Shown here one piece after another: positions 1 to 7,172 of a DNA stretch of 34,334 nucleotides; the stretch's first letter is position 1, and every line of letters starts with the position of its first letter. The DNA is taken from assembly GCA_024229495.1 (NCBI GenBank), contig JAAESJ010000394.1, positions 1-34,334 on the forward strand. The letters run 5' to 3'. A model generated the notes under the pieces. The model searched no databases, was not told the origin of the DNA, and saw only the letters and a program-made list of their open reading frames with translations. Source of the stretch: Verrucomicrobiaceae bacterium. Its GTDB lineage: Bacteria > Verrucomicrobiota > Verrucomicrobiia > Verrucomicrobiales > DEV007. Position numbers and translations under genes: made by a program.

Positions 1-115
1 CCACATCATCAATTCGGCTGAAATCCGGCATCAGCGTGATCACGAAGCCTCGTACAGCTACCATGTTCTGAACGAACAGGCGCTGCACGAGAGCAATTTG
101 ATCAGGGCTGGTCAT
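1..115 (-). CDS. ECF-type sigma-70 family RNA polymerase sigma factor, N-terminal fragment
   Basis: The complement of the first 115 bases opens with ATG (113-115) and reads without a stop to the window edge, giving 38 residues. It begins MTSPDQIALVQRLF and runs into RGFVITLMPDFSRIDDV. This matches the start of sigma-70 region 2 in the Planctomycete/Verrucomicrobium class of ECF sigma factors, where a short N-terminus is followed by helix 1 and a LxPD...DD motif. Such factors direct core RNA polymerase to specific promoters. The rest of region 2 and all of region 4 lie outside the window, so the regulon and any anti-sigma partner are unknown. No clear Shine-Dalgarno sequence precedes the ATG, and the frame stays open upstream for some codons, so the exact start is uncertain. 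The gene is transcribed away from the island to its right and so probably marks the chromosomal side of the boundary. Confidence 0.7.
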   Translation of the reverse strand, partial: MTSPDQIALVQRLFVQNMVAVRGFVITLMPDFSRIDDV

Positions 116-298
116 GAGAACTATGCGTTGGGGACTGGGAAACTTAGCAAAGATAATCGAACAAATGATCGACGTCATTGCTCTCCGCACCCTTTGTGCC
201 AGATTGCCACCGAATACGTTGCCCATTACAAAATCGCAGCAACTTTACACCACCCCACAGCGCACAAGGGCACAAGGGCGCAAGGGCGGGTGGCTGGT

Positions 299-337
299 GG
301 TTCAGTGGTTCAGTGGTTCAGTGGTTCAGTGGTTCAG
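299..337. repeat. Tandem repeat, 8-bp unit GGTTCAGT
   Basis: The unit GGTTCAGT is repeated almost five times without error from 299 to 337. It is preceded (about 262-290) by a looser period-8 run built on CACAAGGG/CGCAAGGG. It is a simple-sequence array in non-coding DNA upstream of the sigma-factor gene, prone to slippage. It lacks spacers and is not a CRISPR. Confidence 0.9.
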
Positions 338-730
338 GGTTGGGGGACGGAAAAATCCGGTGTGAAATTGGCTTAGAAAAGAAACTGAACTGCCTTGCGA
401 GAGCCTTAATTGAAACTTGCGAAAATTTATTTAGGATATCTTAAATAAACACTTGCACAGGTTTCGCAGCATGGGTTATCGTGTCTCTTCGTGAGGCTGA
501 ATCGAGCGTATCGTAGCCTCTTTGCCAGAGACGGGGGGTGGCACCTTCGGTGAAGCAACTCGCAAACATACCGCGCCTAGAGTCGGCAATTGAGTCGGAT
601 CAGCAAGAGTAGCCCGCATGGCAATGGGCTTGAGCAGATGAGGTGAAATTCCTCCAAGAAACATTCCGCATACAGCCTCAAATCGAGTGGGTAGTCATTA
701 CCCTCTCCGGCTGTGTTTTTCACGTGGATC

Positions 731-767
731 GTTAACGGAGTCGGACATTTCAACGGTCCACGTTAAC
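731..767. promoter_or_regulatory. Paired GTTAAC sites upstream of the HTH gene
   Basis: The palindrome GTTAAC occurs at 731-736 and again at 762-767. The spacing is 31 bp, about three helical turns, and the sites lie immediately before the ATG of the HTH gene. The sequence CACGTGGATC precedes the first copy and GGTCCAC precedes the second. The arrangement would fit an operator bound by the small HTH protein itself, but that is inference from spacing only. Confidence 0.3.
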
Positions 768-773
768 TAACAC

Positions 774-983
774 ATGAAACAACATATTCATAAAAACAGC
801 AGGCAGAGAGTCGCTTATTCACTCTCTGAGTTCGCCGACATGTTCGGCCACAGCAGGGACTGGGCATACCGCCTGGTCAAAGACGGTAAAGTCCAAGTCA
901 TTCAAGGCTATGGGAAGATGATGATCCCTCGCAGCGAGGCCGATCGCTTGTGCTCCCTGCAAAACAAAGAGGAAAGGAGCTAA
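774..983 (+). CDS. Small AlpA/excisionase-like helix-turn-helix DNA-binding protein
   Basis: This 69-residue basic protein is built around one winged helix-turn-helix of the MerR/AlpA/excisionase type. YSLSEFADMFGHSRDWAYRLVKDGKV (residues about 15-40) supplies the two helices, and the following QGYGKMMIPRSEADRL is the wing with the typical (I/V)PRSE... segment. Proteins of this size and fold act as excisionases or as activators of satellite and phage genes. Here it is the first gene of the replication block, with its stop seven bases before the primase start, and the AGGAG serving the primase lies inside its 3' end. No good Shine-Dalgarno precedes this ATG. A transposon-associated regulator is possible, but position and partners favour the satellite role. 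Confidence 0.65.
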   Translation: MKQHIHKNSRQRVAYSLSEFADMFGHSRDWAYRLVKDGKVQVIQGYGKMMIPRSEADRLCSLQNKEERS

Positions 984-989
984 ACCACG

Positions 990-1913
990 ATGATCATACA
1001 TAACCAAATCCTATTCAATCCGTCACTGGATCTCGAGCCAGAATACACCCCACCCTACGACGGGATTCACAAATCCCTCTTCGCATTCACCACAAGGTGT
1101 GCGGAGGAAGGGCTCTCCAAGGAGGAGACTAAAAGGAGACTCGAAGCGGGCATAGCTAAGCACGCCTTGCGAAGAGAGCTCGACCCACATGAAATCCCAG
1201 ACGCGATTCGAGATGGATACAACAAAGTATTCAACCTTGATGAATCACCAAGAGTTGAAAAAACAGAAAGGTATCACAAAGGGGAAGCGGAAGACGCTCA
1301 CGAACAACAAGACTGCCTGGAGGATGACCTTAGGAACATGTCACCTATGCCTCCCCCAGCGTCTACCATGGAAGCACTGAAGGAACTTTTTGAGCCCGAT
1401 GAACTGCTAAACCTTGGCTCATCTAAGACACGGACATTCACGGCAAAACTTTCGGAATGGTCCAACTGTAGCGTGCTCACATCCATGCCTTACATGGTTC
1501 CTAATCCCATGACAGCGCGCAGGGGGATGACTAAATCTGGGGTTCCCAACCGACCCAGAACTCAATCCAACACGGGCCCCCGCAAATGGGTCATTGTTGA
1601 GTTCGATAAGCCTCCAATAGAATGGCAACCCTCGCTCATTATGGAGCTCACTGATATCTCAGGGCAATTACCTACCTTGGTGCTGTGGTCGGGAAACAAG
1701 AGCCTCCACGCATGGTGGGCAATCAGGGATGCGGATCCTGAAACGGTTCACAGTTTCGAAATGGAGGCCGTTAGATTAGGGGCAGATCCCGTGTTCTGCG
1801 GGGAAAATTCCCGCCACCAATTAGTGCGGACGCCCATGGCGATTCGGGAAGATAACAAGAAGGTGCAGGAAGTCCTCTTCTGGAACCCTGAGTGCGGAAA
1901 GGAGATCAAATAA
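990..1913 (+). CDS. Primase-like protein of the archaeo-eukaryotic primase fold
   Basis: The 307-residue protein has an N-terminal helical part (about 25-85), an acidic linker (85-140) and a C-terminal catalytic-looking half. WVIVEFD (200-206) offers the acidic metal-ligand pair Glu204/Asp206. SGNKSLHAWW (234-243) matches the sxH nucleotide-binding motif of AEP/PrimPol enzymes, with His240. HQLVRTPMAIR (276-286) matches the following conserved arginine block. Such proteins prime replication of plasmids and integrated elements. It is preceded by AGGAG (974-978) and its TAA overlaps the helicase ATG (TAATG), so the two products are probably made together. It lacks a zinc finger or helicase domain of its own. 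The family assignment rests on motifs, not on an alignment. Confidence 0.65.
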   Translation: MIIHNQILFNPSLDLEPEYTPPYDGIHKSLFAFTTRCAEEGLSKEETKRRLEAGIAKHALRRELDPHEIPDAIRDGYNKVFNLDESPRVEKTERYHKGEAEDAHEQQDCLEDDLRNMSPMPPPASTMEALKELFEPDELLNLGSSKTRTFTAKLSEWSNCSVLTSMPYMVPNPMTARRGMTKSGVPNRPRTQSNTGPRKWVIVEFDKPPIEWQPSLIMELTDISGQLPTLVLWSGNKSLHAWWAIRDADPETVHSFEMEAVRLGADPVFCGENSRHQLVRTPMAIREDNKKVQEVLFWNPECGKEIK

Positions 1914-3349
1914 TGAAGGCTATCAAAGAAAAAAATAAGGTTATTGCTGAAATTATTGAGGAATTCTCGCACCCAGATTTTCTTGTCTGCGTTCAAAAAT
2001 CAGAACGTTTCGAATGCGTAAGCCTCCCGCATTCAGACATGACTCAACTAAGAGTTAAGGCCACTCTCGGCACCCTGATTAACAATCGACTGCTGGAGTA
2101 TTCTAGAAAAAATGGCACAGAGATAACCATTAAAAATGGACGACGCTTAGCAATCATCCAAACAATCCTGCAGAGAGTAATGACATACAACATCGTGGAT
2201 GAGGCCTTCGACAAGGTGTCAGGATGGCCTAAAGGCATCGTTGAATATGGGCAGCAGAAGTTTCTGGTTCGGAATAAAATCGAACCCGTTGACCCAAGAT
2301 CCGGAAGCTGGGATGAACTCAGAAAACTCTTCGAAACAGGATTCGGCCGTGATACCGATGAGCACGGCGAGGAGCAACTTCACGCCTTCTACTCTCTGGT
2401 GCGGGCGAAACTTCTGCAGATGCGTGGCGGGGTTTCCGATCGCGGTTCGTGCCCTATGCTGGTTTTGGTTGGCAGGGAAAATACAGGGAAAACCCTCATC
2501 GGTTTCCTTCTGAGCCTTCTGCTGGGACAGGTTGAGAATCCTATCGATCCCTCTGCAGAGATAAACGGGTGGACAGACGCACTGCTCTCCTCACCCGTGC
2601 TCTTCTACGACGAAGCCTCAAGAGAGGATTACTCTTTCTCTGAAGGGTTTTCGCGCGGAAAAAATGCCGAGAACTACAAGCGAATGGAATACACCACTTG
2701 CGCCACAATCGCGACACGAGGAAAGTCTGCCAAGGCGGTCCCCGCCGTGTGGCTCACGATCCGGTCCCTGAACCCTGATTCCCGAGCCGCCCTCCTCCAA
2801 ACTCCATCCCCTAACGAAAACGGGATGTCGGACAAGCTGATCCTGGTTAATTTCCATGCTGCCACTGTCCCACTGGCAGGCAAAGAGGACCCAGACTCAA
2901 AGCGCAAGAGGATGGAAATCCTGCAGCGGGAACTGCCGTGCTGGGCCCACTGGTTGCTCAATGATTTTCCAAAGAGCAGGAACAAGGAATGGATTATGCA
3001 GGGCTCAGGACAGGAATACAGGAATCAGGTTCCAGCATTCCATCACCCCGAGGTCATGAAGTTACTTGGCTCCAGTGAAAATGATAACAGCAAGAAGCAG
3101 GTCCTGCTCTCCTACCTGAAATACTATCTCAAGTCACAGGAGCCAGAGTTCCGGTCGTCTGATTTGTATGCTGAGGCCCTAGCTGACACGAATCAGGACT
3201 GTGGGGATGTCGCCAAAACATTCTGCAAGATATTCAAATCAGCCGAAAGCGTTGGGCGAATCCTAAGCAATATTGCCAATGACCCCAATGACGACACACT
3301 CACAGCGGTAAAAAAAGGCAATGTGAGTTACTACACCGTAAAGAAATGA
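1913..3349 (+). CDS. P-loop helicase/replication ATPase, SF3/D5-like
   Basis: I place the start at the ATG at 1913, which overlaps the primase stop and has GGAG at 1901-1904, rather than at the upstream in-frame start at 1892. This gives 478 residues. The ATPase core carries Walker A GRENTGKT (residues 187-194) and a Walker B-like VLFYDEAS with Asp233/Glu234. Segments about 255-300 resemble sensor and arginine-finger regions of phage/plasmid D5 or VirE-type helicases. The N-terminal third (1-130) has no motif I recognise, and the C-terminal 100 residues could be a winged-helix tail. The pairing with an upstream primase is the typical two-gene form of the primase-helicase that unwinds an element's origin. 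Its stop overlaps ATGA, the start of a possible N-terminally extended form of the next gene. Confidence 0.65.
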   Translation: MKAIKEKNKVIAEIIEEFSHPDFLVCVQKSERFECVSLPHSDMTQLRVKATLGTLINNRLLEYSRKNGTEITIKNGRRLAIIQTILQRVMTYNIVDEAFDKVSGWPKGIVEYGQQKFLVRNKIEPVDPRSGSWDELRKLFETGFGRDTDEHGEEQLHAFYSLVRAKLLQMRGGVSDRGSCPMLVLVGRENTGKTLIGFLLSLLLGQVENPIDPSAEINGWTDALLSSPVLFYDEASREDYSFSEGFSRGKNAENYKRMEYTTCATIATRGKSAKAVPAVWLTIRSLNPDSRAALLQTPSPNENGMSDKLILVNFHAATVPLAGKEDPDSKRKRMEILQRELPCWAHWLLNDFPKSRNKEWIMQGSGQEYRNQVPAFHHPEVMKLLGSSENDNSKKQVLLSYLKYYLKSQEPEFRSSDLYAEALADTNQDCGDVAKTFCKIFKSAESVGRILSNIANDPNDDTLTAVKKGNVSYYTVKK

Positions 3350-3351
3350 AA

Positions 3352-3488
3352 AGGTGGGGTTGGTGGGGTAGCCTAATACCGGCGGGGGGGCGCTTTTGGG
3401 CTACCTCCCCCCCCTATATTAAAAAAGTGAATATTATCTACTTATCAAACCCCACCACCTCCACCTATAGGGTTTCAATTCTTTCCCC
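3352..3488. other. G-run/C-run inverted-repeat region, possible replication origin
   Basis: Directly after the helicase stop the plus strand holds GGTGGGGTTGGTGGGGT (3353-3369), and about 80 bases later its near-complement in CCCCACCACCTCCACCT. Between them lie a G7 run near 3384-3390 and a C-rich tract near 3406-3414, GGTAGCC (3367-3373) facing GGCTACC (3399-3405), and an AT-rich centre (about 3415-3445). Another C8 run follows at 3485. The plus strand could form G-quadruplexes and the whole could fold back on itself. Base composition is unlike the flanking coding DNA. Position beside primase and helicase genes suggests an origin or a packaging signal, but this is not demonstrated. Frame 1 of this stretch is open but not protein-like. 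Confidence 0.45.
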
Positions 3489-3567
3489 CCCCGCAGGAAG
3501 ACCCGCTGCTACGCTTGAATCCCTAATAGCTGGTCGCAAATCCACCACTAAAGCCTTACCTTTAGCG

Positions 3568-4002
3568 ATGGCCGCTAAACGTAAATCCAAGAAGGACGCC
3601 CTGCTCCCTGCAGCCTTGGAGATGTATCACCAAGGTGCACCCATAACCCGAATCGCTGAGCACCTGAATGTGAACAGGCGCACGGTGCGTCTCTGGCTGG
3701 ACGATGCGGAAGCAAGTCCCAGCGACAAACACGAGCTAAGGGCAAAAGAAGAGGAGCAGATATGGGAGATTGCACAATCCATGCCCTCCGATGCTGAGGC
3801 CTACCAGAGCTATATGGCCTCGATGGGCGCACGCATGATGCGCGATGCAAGGGACGCCATAAGGCCGCCTAAGACCATCAGGGAGCTCGAGCAGCTCGAC
3901 CGGATCATCCGCCGTAACTTAGGAATCGATGCAAAGGGTAACGGCGGGGGAAGCAGGGTTCAGATCGACGTAAGCATCCTCAATAATGCAAAGAGGCACT
4001 GA
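3568..4002 (+). CDS. Small HTH protein resembling a phage terminase small subunit
   Basis: From the ATG at 3568 the product is 144 residues. A basic N-terminus (AAKRKSKKDA) is followed by a homeodomain-like helix-turn-helix, ITRIAEHLNVNRRTVRLWL (about 26-44), as in Terminase_5/gp1-type small subunits. After it come an acidic, coiled-coil-prone region (about 50-70) and a C-terminal helical part ending in ELEQLDRIIRRNLGID, which suits oligomerisation. TerS proteins recognise pac/cos DNA, and satellites carry their own copy to redirect a helper's packaging. The frame is open back to 3346, where ATGA overlaps the helicase stop, but that 74-residue extension is low-complexity and probably not translated. 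No Shine-Dalgarno is seen at 3568. A transposase-like or plain regulatory HTH protein is the alternative. Confidence 0.5.
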   Translation: MAAKRKSKKDALLPAALEMYHQGAPITRIAEHLNVNRRTVRLWLDDAEASPSDKHELRAKEEEQIWEIAQSMPSDAEAYQSYMASMGARMMRDARDAIRPPKTIRELEQLDRIIRRNLGIDAKGNGGGSRVQIDVSILNNAKRH

Positions 4003-4282
4003 ACCCTTCGCCGGTATAGGGGAAATTTTTTCACATGCCCTCATATATATGGAGGGCTCCCACCCAAAAAACTCCCCTGCCCCCCGTGGCGTGTCCAAGC
4101 CCGTAATGTCTCAAACACCCCGAAGTTGAACGGTGCGCCCACACGTTGATGAATATTACCCTTGGGACAGTGTTCCCTGCACCCTGGACAGTGCAAAGTG
4201 CACCCTGTTACAGGCTACAGGATGCCGGATTTATGGCCTATTTCAGGGCAACTGTTGTCACTTACTGTTGTCACTAAAGCCA
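4003..4282. other. Non-coding stretch between TerS-like gene and tRNA-Asn
   Basis: No gene is seen. A hairpin GCCCTC/GAGGGC spans 4037-4057 around an AT core and could end the island transcript, although no T-run follows. The segment 4195-4225 carries overlapping copies of GTGCACCCTG-like and ACAG words. ACTGTTGTCACT is directly repeated at about 4250-4275. Short repeats beside a tRNA 3' end are the expected setting of an integrase/excisionase binding site, but no core sequence can be matched to another end. Confidence 0.5.
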
Positions 4283-4312
4283 AACGGCTTAGGGATTGCT
4301 CCCTAAGCCGTT
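4283..4312 (-). terminator. Hairpin downstream of tRNA-Asn
   Basis: AACGGCTTAGGGA (4283-4295) and its perfect complement (4300-4312) form a 13-bp stem with a four-base loop, eight bases beyond the CCA end of the tRNA on its own strand. The bases after the stem on that strand are only weakly T-rich, so termination or 3' processing are both possible. Confidence 0.65.
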
Positions 4313-4320
4313 GAGAATTA

Positions 4321-4395
4321 TGGCTCCTGCGGTTGGATTCGAACCAACGACCTAGTGGTTAACAGCCACCCGCTCTACCGCTGAGCTACGCAGGA
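4321..4395 (-). tRNA. tRNA-Asn (GTT)
   Basis: Read on the minus strand, the 75 bases fold as a complete cloverleaf. The acceptor stem is TCCTGCG paired with CGCAGGA. The D arm GCTC...GAGC encloses AGCGGTA. The anticodon stem GGTGG/CCACT carries loop CTGTTAA, giving anticodon GTT. The T arm is GTTGG/CCAAC with loop TTCGAAT. Discriminator G and an encoded CCA end the gene. The tRNA is intact. The accessory genes lie on its 3' side, the side on which elements that integrate into tRNA genes are found. Confidence 0.97.
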
Positions 4396-4411
4396 TTTTT
4401 GCCGGGCGGTG

Positions 4412-4440
4412 AATATGCGTAGTTGTTGGAAAGGGCGCAA
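4412..4440 (-). promoter_or_regulatory. Likely promoter of tRNA-Asn
   Basis: On the minus strand TTGCGC (4435-4440) and CATATT (4412-4417) are separated by 17 bases, and the -10 lies about 17 bases before the tRNA 5' end. The -35 is a good match and the -10 a moderate one to the sigma-70 consensus. Confidence 0.45.
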
Positions 4441-4511
4441 GCGGATTATTTCGCGCTGGAGTGAATTTATGGATTGTGTGAGATTACCTTTCAAATCAAC
4501 GTTCTAGAGCA

Positions 4512-7154
4512 ATGAATCGCCATTTTAAGCCATTATTATTCCTGACGGCAACAATCGCCCTCGCGACACCAGCCGCCGCACAACACAAAACCGTGCCCCT
4601 TGAGCTCTTCAAGGCCCACGGGGAACTGGAAGTCACGCTGTGGGCACAATCGCCCATGCTCTTCAATCCCACCAACATGGATGTCGACAAGGACGGGCGT
4701 ATCTGGGTTGCAGAAGGAGTCAATTACCGGCGCCACGGGGGACGCAAACCCGAAGGTGACCGCATCGTTGTTCTGGAGGACAGCACTGGTGACGGCAAGG
4801 CCGACAAGGCTCATACCTTCGTCCAGGAGAAATTCCTCACCGCCCCACTCGGCGTCGCGGTGATAGACAATAAGATCGTGGTTTCAATGACACCGGAGAT
4901 GGTCATCTACACCGACGTGGACCGGAACCTCAAGTTTGATCCCGATATCGACAATCGTGAAGTGCTCCTCTCAGGATTTAACAGCAAGCAACATGACCAC
5001 TCACTTCACTCGGTGACCGTCGGGCCTGACGGCAAGTGGTATTGGAACCACGGCAACTGCGGTTCCCAGTTCACCGACAAATCCGGCAAGACCTTCCGCC
5101 TGGGAAGCGCCTACCAGATGCGACAGATTGCAGGGCAGGAAAGTGATGACGGACACGTGTGGATCGGTGCAGCTGCCTACCGCATGAACCCGGACGGAAC
5201 CAACGCCGAGGTGATTGGACACAATTTCCGCAACAGCTATGAGCAAACCATCACCTCCTTCGGCGATGTCTTCCAGAATGACAATGATGATCCCCCCGCA
5301 TGCCGCACCGCCTTTCTCCTTGAATATGGTAACGCCGGTTTCTGCTCCGCAGACGGCAAGCGCAGCTGGGGATCAGAGCGGCGCCCCGGACAACCCACCG
5401 CAATCGCAGAATGGCGACAGGAGGATCCCGGTACAATGCCTGCAGGCGATGTTTATGGCGGCGGCTCACCCACCGGTATCTGTTATTACGAGGGAGGAGC
5501 CCTGGGCGGCAATTATGGCAATGGGCTTTTGCTCAGCTGTGAACCCGCTCGCAACACGGTGTTCGGTTACCTGCCTGTTCCTGAAGGAGCGGGATTTAAG
5601 CTCGAGCGCTTTAATTTCCTCACCACCAATGCCGAGGAGGAATTTGCAGGCACCGATTTCAAGGGAGGGCGCACCAACAAGGAGGACAAGACCCTGTTCC
5701 GCCCCTCAGACGTGGTGGTCGGTGCAGACGGGGCTGTGTATGTGACCGACTGGTATGATGCGCGTGTCGGCGGCCACGCCGATCACGACAACACGCTCTC
5801 CGGAGCAATCTACCGTGTTGCTCCCAAAGGCTTTAAGCCCTCGGTGCCCAAGCTCGAGTTGGAAAGCCTCGCAGGCCAGGTCAATGCCCTCAAGAGCAAC
5901 GCGGCGAACGTCCGCAACCTCGGCTTCACGCGCCTTAAGGCAAAGGGTGAGGATGCCCTGCCTGCCGTTGAAGCCCTGCTTAAGGAAAGTAAGTCCTATG
6001 TGGCCGCACGTGCCGTATTCCTGCTGCCACACCTCGGCGAAGCCGGGGTAGCCGCTACCAAGAAAGTCCTGGCAGGTGACAATGCACGCCTGCGCCTGGC
6101 AGCCCTGCGATCCCTGCGCCGATCCGGCCAGGACATCCTTCCATTGGCAGCCACGCTGGCAAAAGACCCGGATGCCGCCGTAAGGCGCGAGTTGGCAACC
6201 TCATTGCGTGACGTTCCCATTGAACAGGCCCGTGATCACATCGTTGAACTTGCCAAGGGATACGACGGGGTCGACCGCACCTACCTGGATGCGCTCGGCA
6301 TTGGCTGCACCGGAAAGGAAACCAAGGCCTACAACGCCATCGGCAGGGCTATCGGCGATCCCGATCCCGCGAAGTGGTCCAACGCCTTTGCCAACATCGT
6401 CTGGAGGCTGCACCCTGAAAAATCCGCACCGATGCTGGCCATGAGGGCAATGGCCGCAGGCATCTCCGATGCCCAGCGAAAAGCCGCCGTGGTTGCCCTC
6501 GCCTTCATCTCCTCAAAGGCAGGTGCTGACACCATGCTCACCCTTGCCGAGAAGGGCACAGGCAGGGCCAAGGCCGAAGCCCTTTGGTGGCTGTTGAACA
6601 ACAAGAATCACCGCTGGAAAGAACACGACATCATCCGTTCACTCACTTCGCGTAATATCTACGACCCCAGGCAGGTCAAGCTTGTCCCTGCCGTGTTACC
6701 TCCACCTGTCGAAAAGACCTACAAGCCAATCAAGGAAATCCTGACCCTTAAGGGAGATGCCGCACGCGGCAAAACCGTCGCCGCAAGGTGTTACATGTGC
6801 CACCATATCGACGGCACCGGCATCGAATATGGGCCCAACCTCACCGATTACGGCAAGACACAGACCGCTGAGGTCATCGCACAAGCCATCATTAACCCGG
6901 GAGCCGACATCTCCCATGGCTACGACAGTCACCAGATCGAGACCAAGGACGGTATCAAGATCCAGGGCCGGTTGCTTTCAGCAGGAGATCCCCTCGTGAT
7001 ACAATCCATGGGAGGGCTTACCCAGACCGTCCCGAAAAGCAGGGTGAAAAGCCAGGGCAAACTCGCAGGATCGCTCATGATGTCAGCAGCCCAGCAGGGG
7101 CTCACCGAACAGGACATCGCCGACCTCGTCATCTACCTGAAGTCCATCAAATAA
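4512..7154 (+). CDS. PVC-type c-type cytochrome (membrane-bound dehydrogenase domain, CxxCH)
   Basis: The 880-residue exported protein starts with a signal peptide (residues 1-23, ending AAAQ). Residues about 30-430 form the Piru_Ver N-terminal domain, a beta-propeller of the glucose/sorbosone-dehydrogenase type (NPTNMDVDKDGRIWV, GAVYVTDWYD). Residues about 450-720 are alpha-helical HEAT-like repeats rich in Ala/Leu. The C-terminal 140 residues are a cytochrome c domain with CYMCHH, i.e. Cys760-x-x-Cys763-His764 for covalent haem. Family members occur in large numbers in Planctomycetes and Verrucomicrobia and are thought to pass electrons from periplasmic sugar oxidation to the respiratory chain. 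Eighteen bases separate it from a DUF1080 gene, a pairing that supports carbohydrate oxidation. The natural substrate is unknown. Confidence 0.93.
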   Translation: MNRHFKPLLFLTATIALATPAAAQHKTVPLELFKAHGELEVTLWAQSPMLFNPTNMDVDKDGRIWVAEGVNYRRHGGRKPEGDRIVVLEDSTGDGKADKAHTFVQEKFLTAPLGVAVIDNKIVVSMTPEMVIYTDVDRNLKFDPDIDNREVLLSGFNSKQHDHSLHSVTVGPDGKWYWNHGNCGSQFTDKSGKTFRLGSAYQMRQIAGQESDDGHVWIGAAAYRMNPDGTNAEVIGHNFRNSYEQTITSFGDVFQNDNDDPPACRTAFLLEYGNAGFCSADGKRSWGSERRPGQPTAIAEWRQEDPGTMPAGDVYGGGSPTGICYYEGGALGGNYGNGLLLSCEPARNTVFGYLPVPEGAGFKLERFNFLTTNAEEEFAGTDFKGGRTNKEDKTLFRPSDVVVGADGAVYVTDWYDARVGGHADHDNTLSGAIYRVAPKGFKPSVPKLELESLAGQVNALKSNAANVRNLGFTRLKAKGEDALPAVEALLKESKSYVAARAVFLLPHLGEAGVAATKKVLAGDNARLRLAALRSLRRSGQDILPLAATLAKDPDAAVRRELATSLRDVPIEQARDHIVELAKGYDGVDRTYLDALGIGCTGKETKAYNAIGRAIGDPDPAKWSNAFANIVWRLHPEKSAPMLAMRAMAAGISDAQRKAAVVALAFISSKAGADTMLTLAEKGTGRAKAEALWWLLNNKNHRWKEHDIIRSLTSRNIYDPRQVKLVPAVLPPPVEKTYKPIKEILTLKGDAARGKTVAARCYMCHHIDGTGIEYGPNLTDYGKTQTAEVIAQAIINPGADISHGYDSHQIETKDGIKIQGRLLSAGDPLVIQSMGGLTQTVPKSRVKSQGKLAGSLMMSAAQQGLTEQDIADLVIYLKSIK

Positions 7155-7172
7155 TTCCAGTCACACAAATCC

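Larger units (their letters stand above)
116..773. other. Non-coding stretch between sigma factor and HTH gene
   Basis: No convincing gene is seen in these roughly 650 bases. The first part holds low-complexity period-8 DNA (about 262-337). The middle (about 470-670) can be read as a 62-residue minus-strand ORF, but this has no recognisable domain and a composition rich in Pro/Ala. The last 60 bases carry the likely control region of the HTH gene. The left end of the mobile island should lie somewhere in this stretch. I found no copy of the tRNA-Asn 3' end here that would mark it. Confidence 0.6.

Noticed and set aside
299-337. CRISPR-like repeats
   Set aside because: The units are 8 bp in direct tandem with no spacers; the 39-bp array at 34237 is likewise continuous coding sequence.
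98-376. Plus-strand open frame of 92 codons at the left edge
   Set aside because: It overlaps the sigma factor on the other strand, starts from TTG and runs through the 8-bp tandem repeat, giving a low-complexity product.
476-664. Minus-strand ORF of 62 codons
   Set aside because: No domain, no ribosome site and no neighbour on its strand. Treated as part of the non-coding stretch, although a repeat-family origin was noted.
3346-3567. N-terminal extension of the TerS-like protein from ATGA 3346
   Set aside because: The stop/start overlap is attractive, but the 74 residues are translated from G/C-run repeat DNA and look non-functional.
4283-4312. Second att copy at the tRNA 3' end hairpin
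   Set aside because: The 13-bp stem is an inverted repeat local to the tRNA terminator and has no copy in the left flank.
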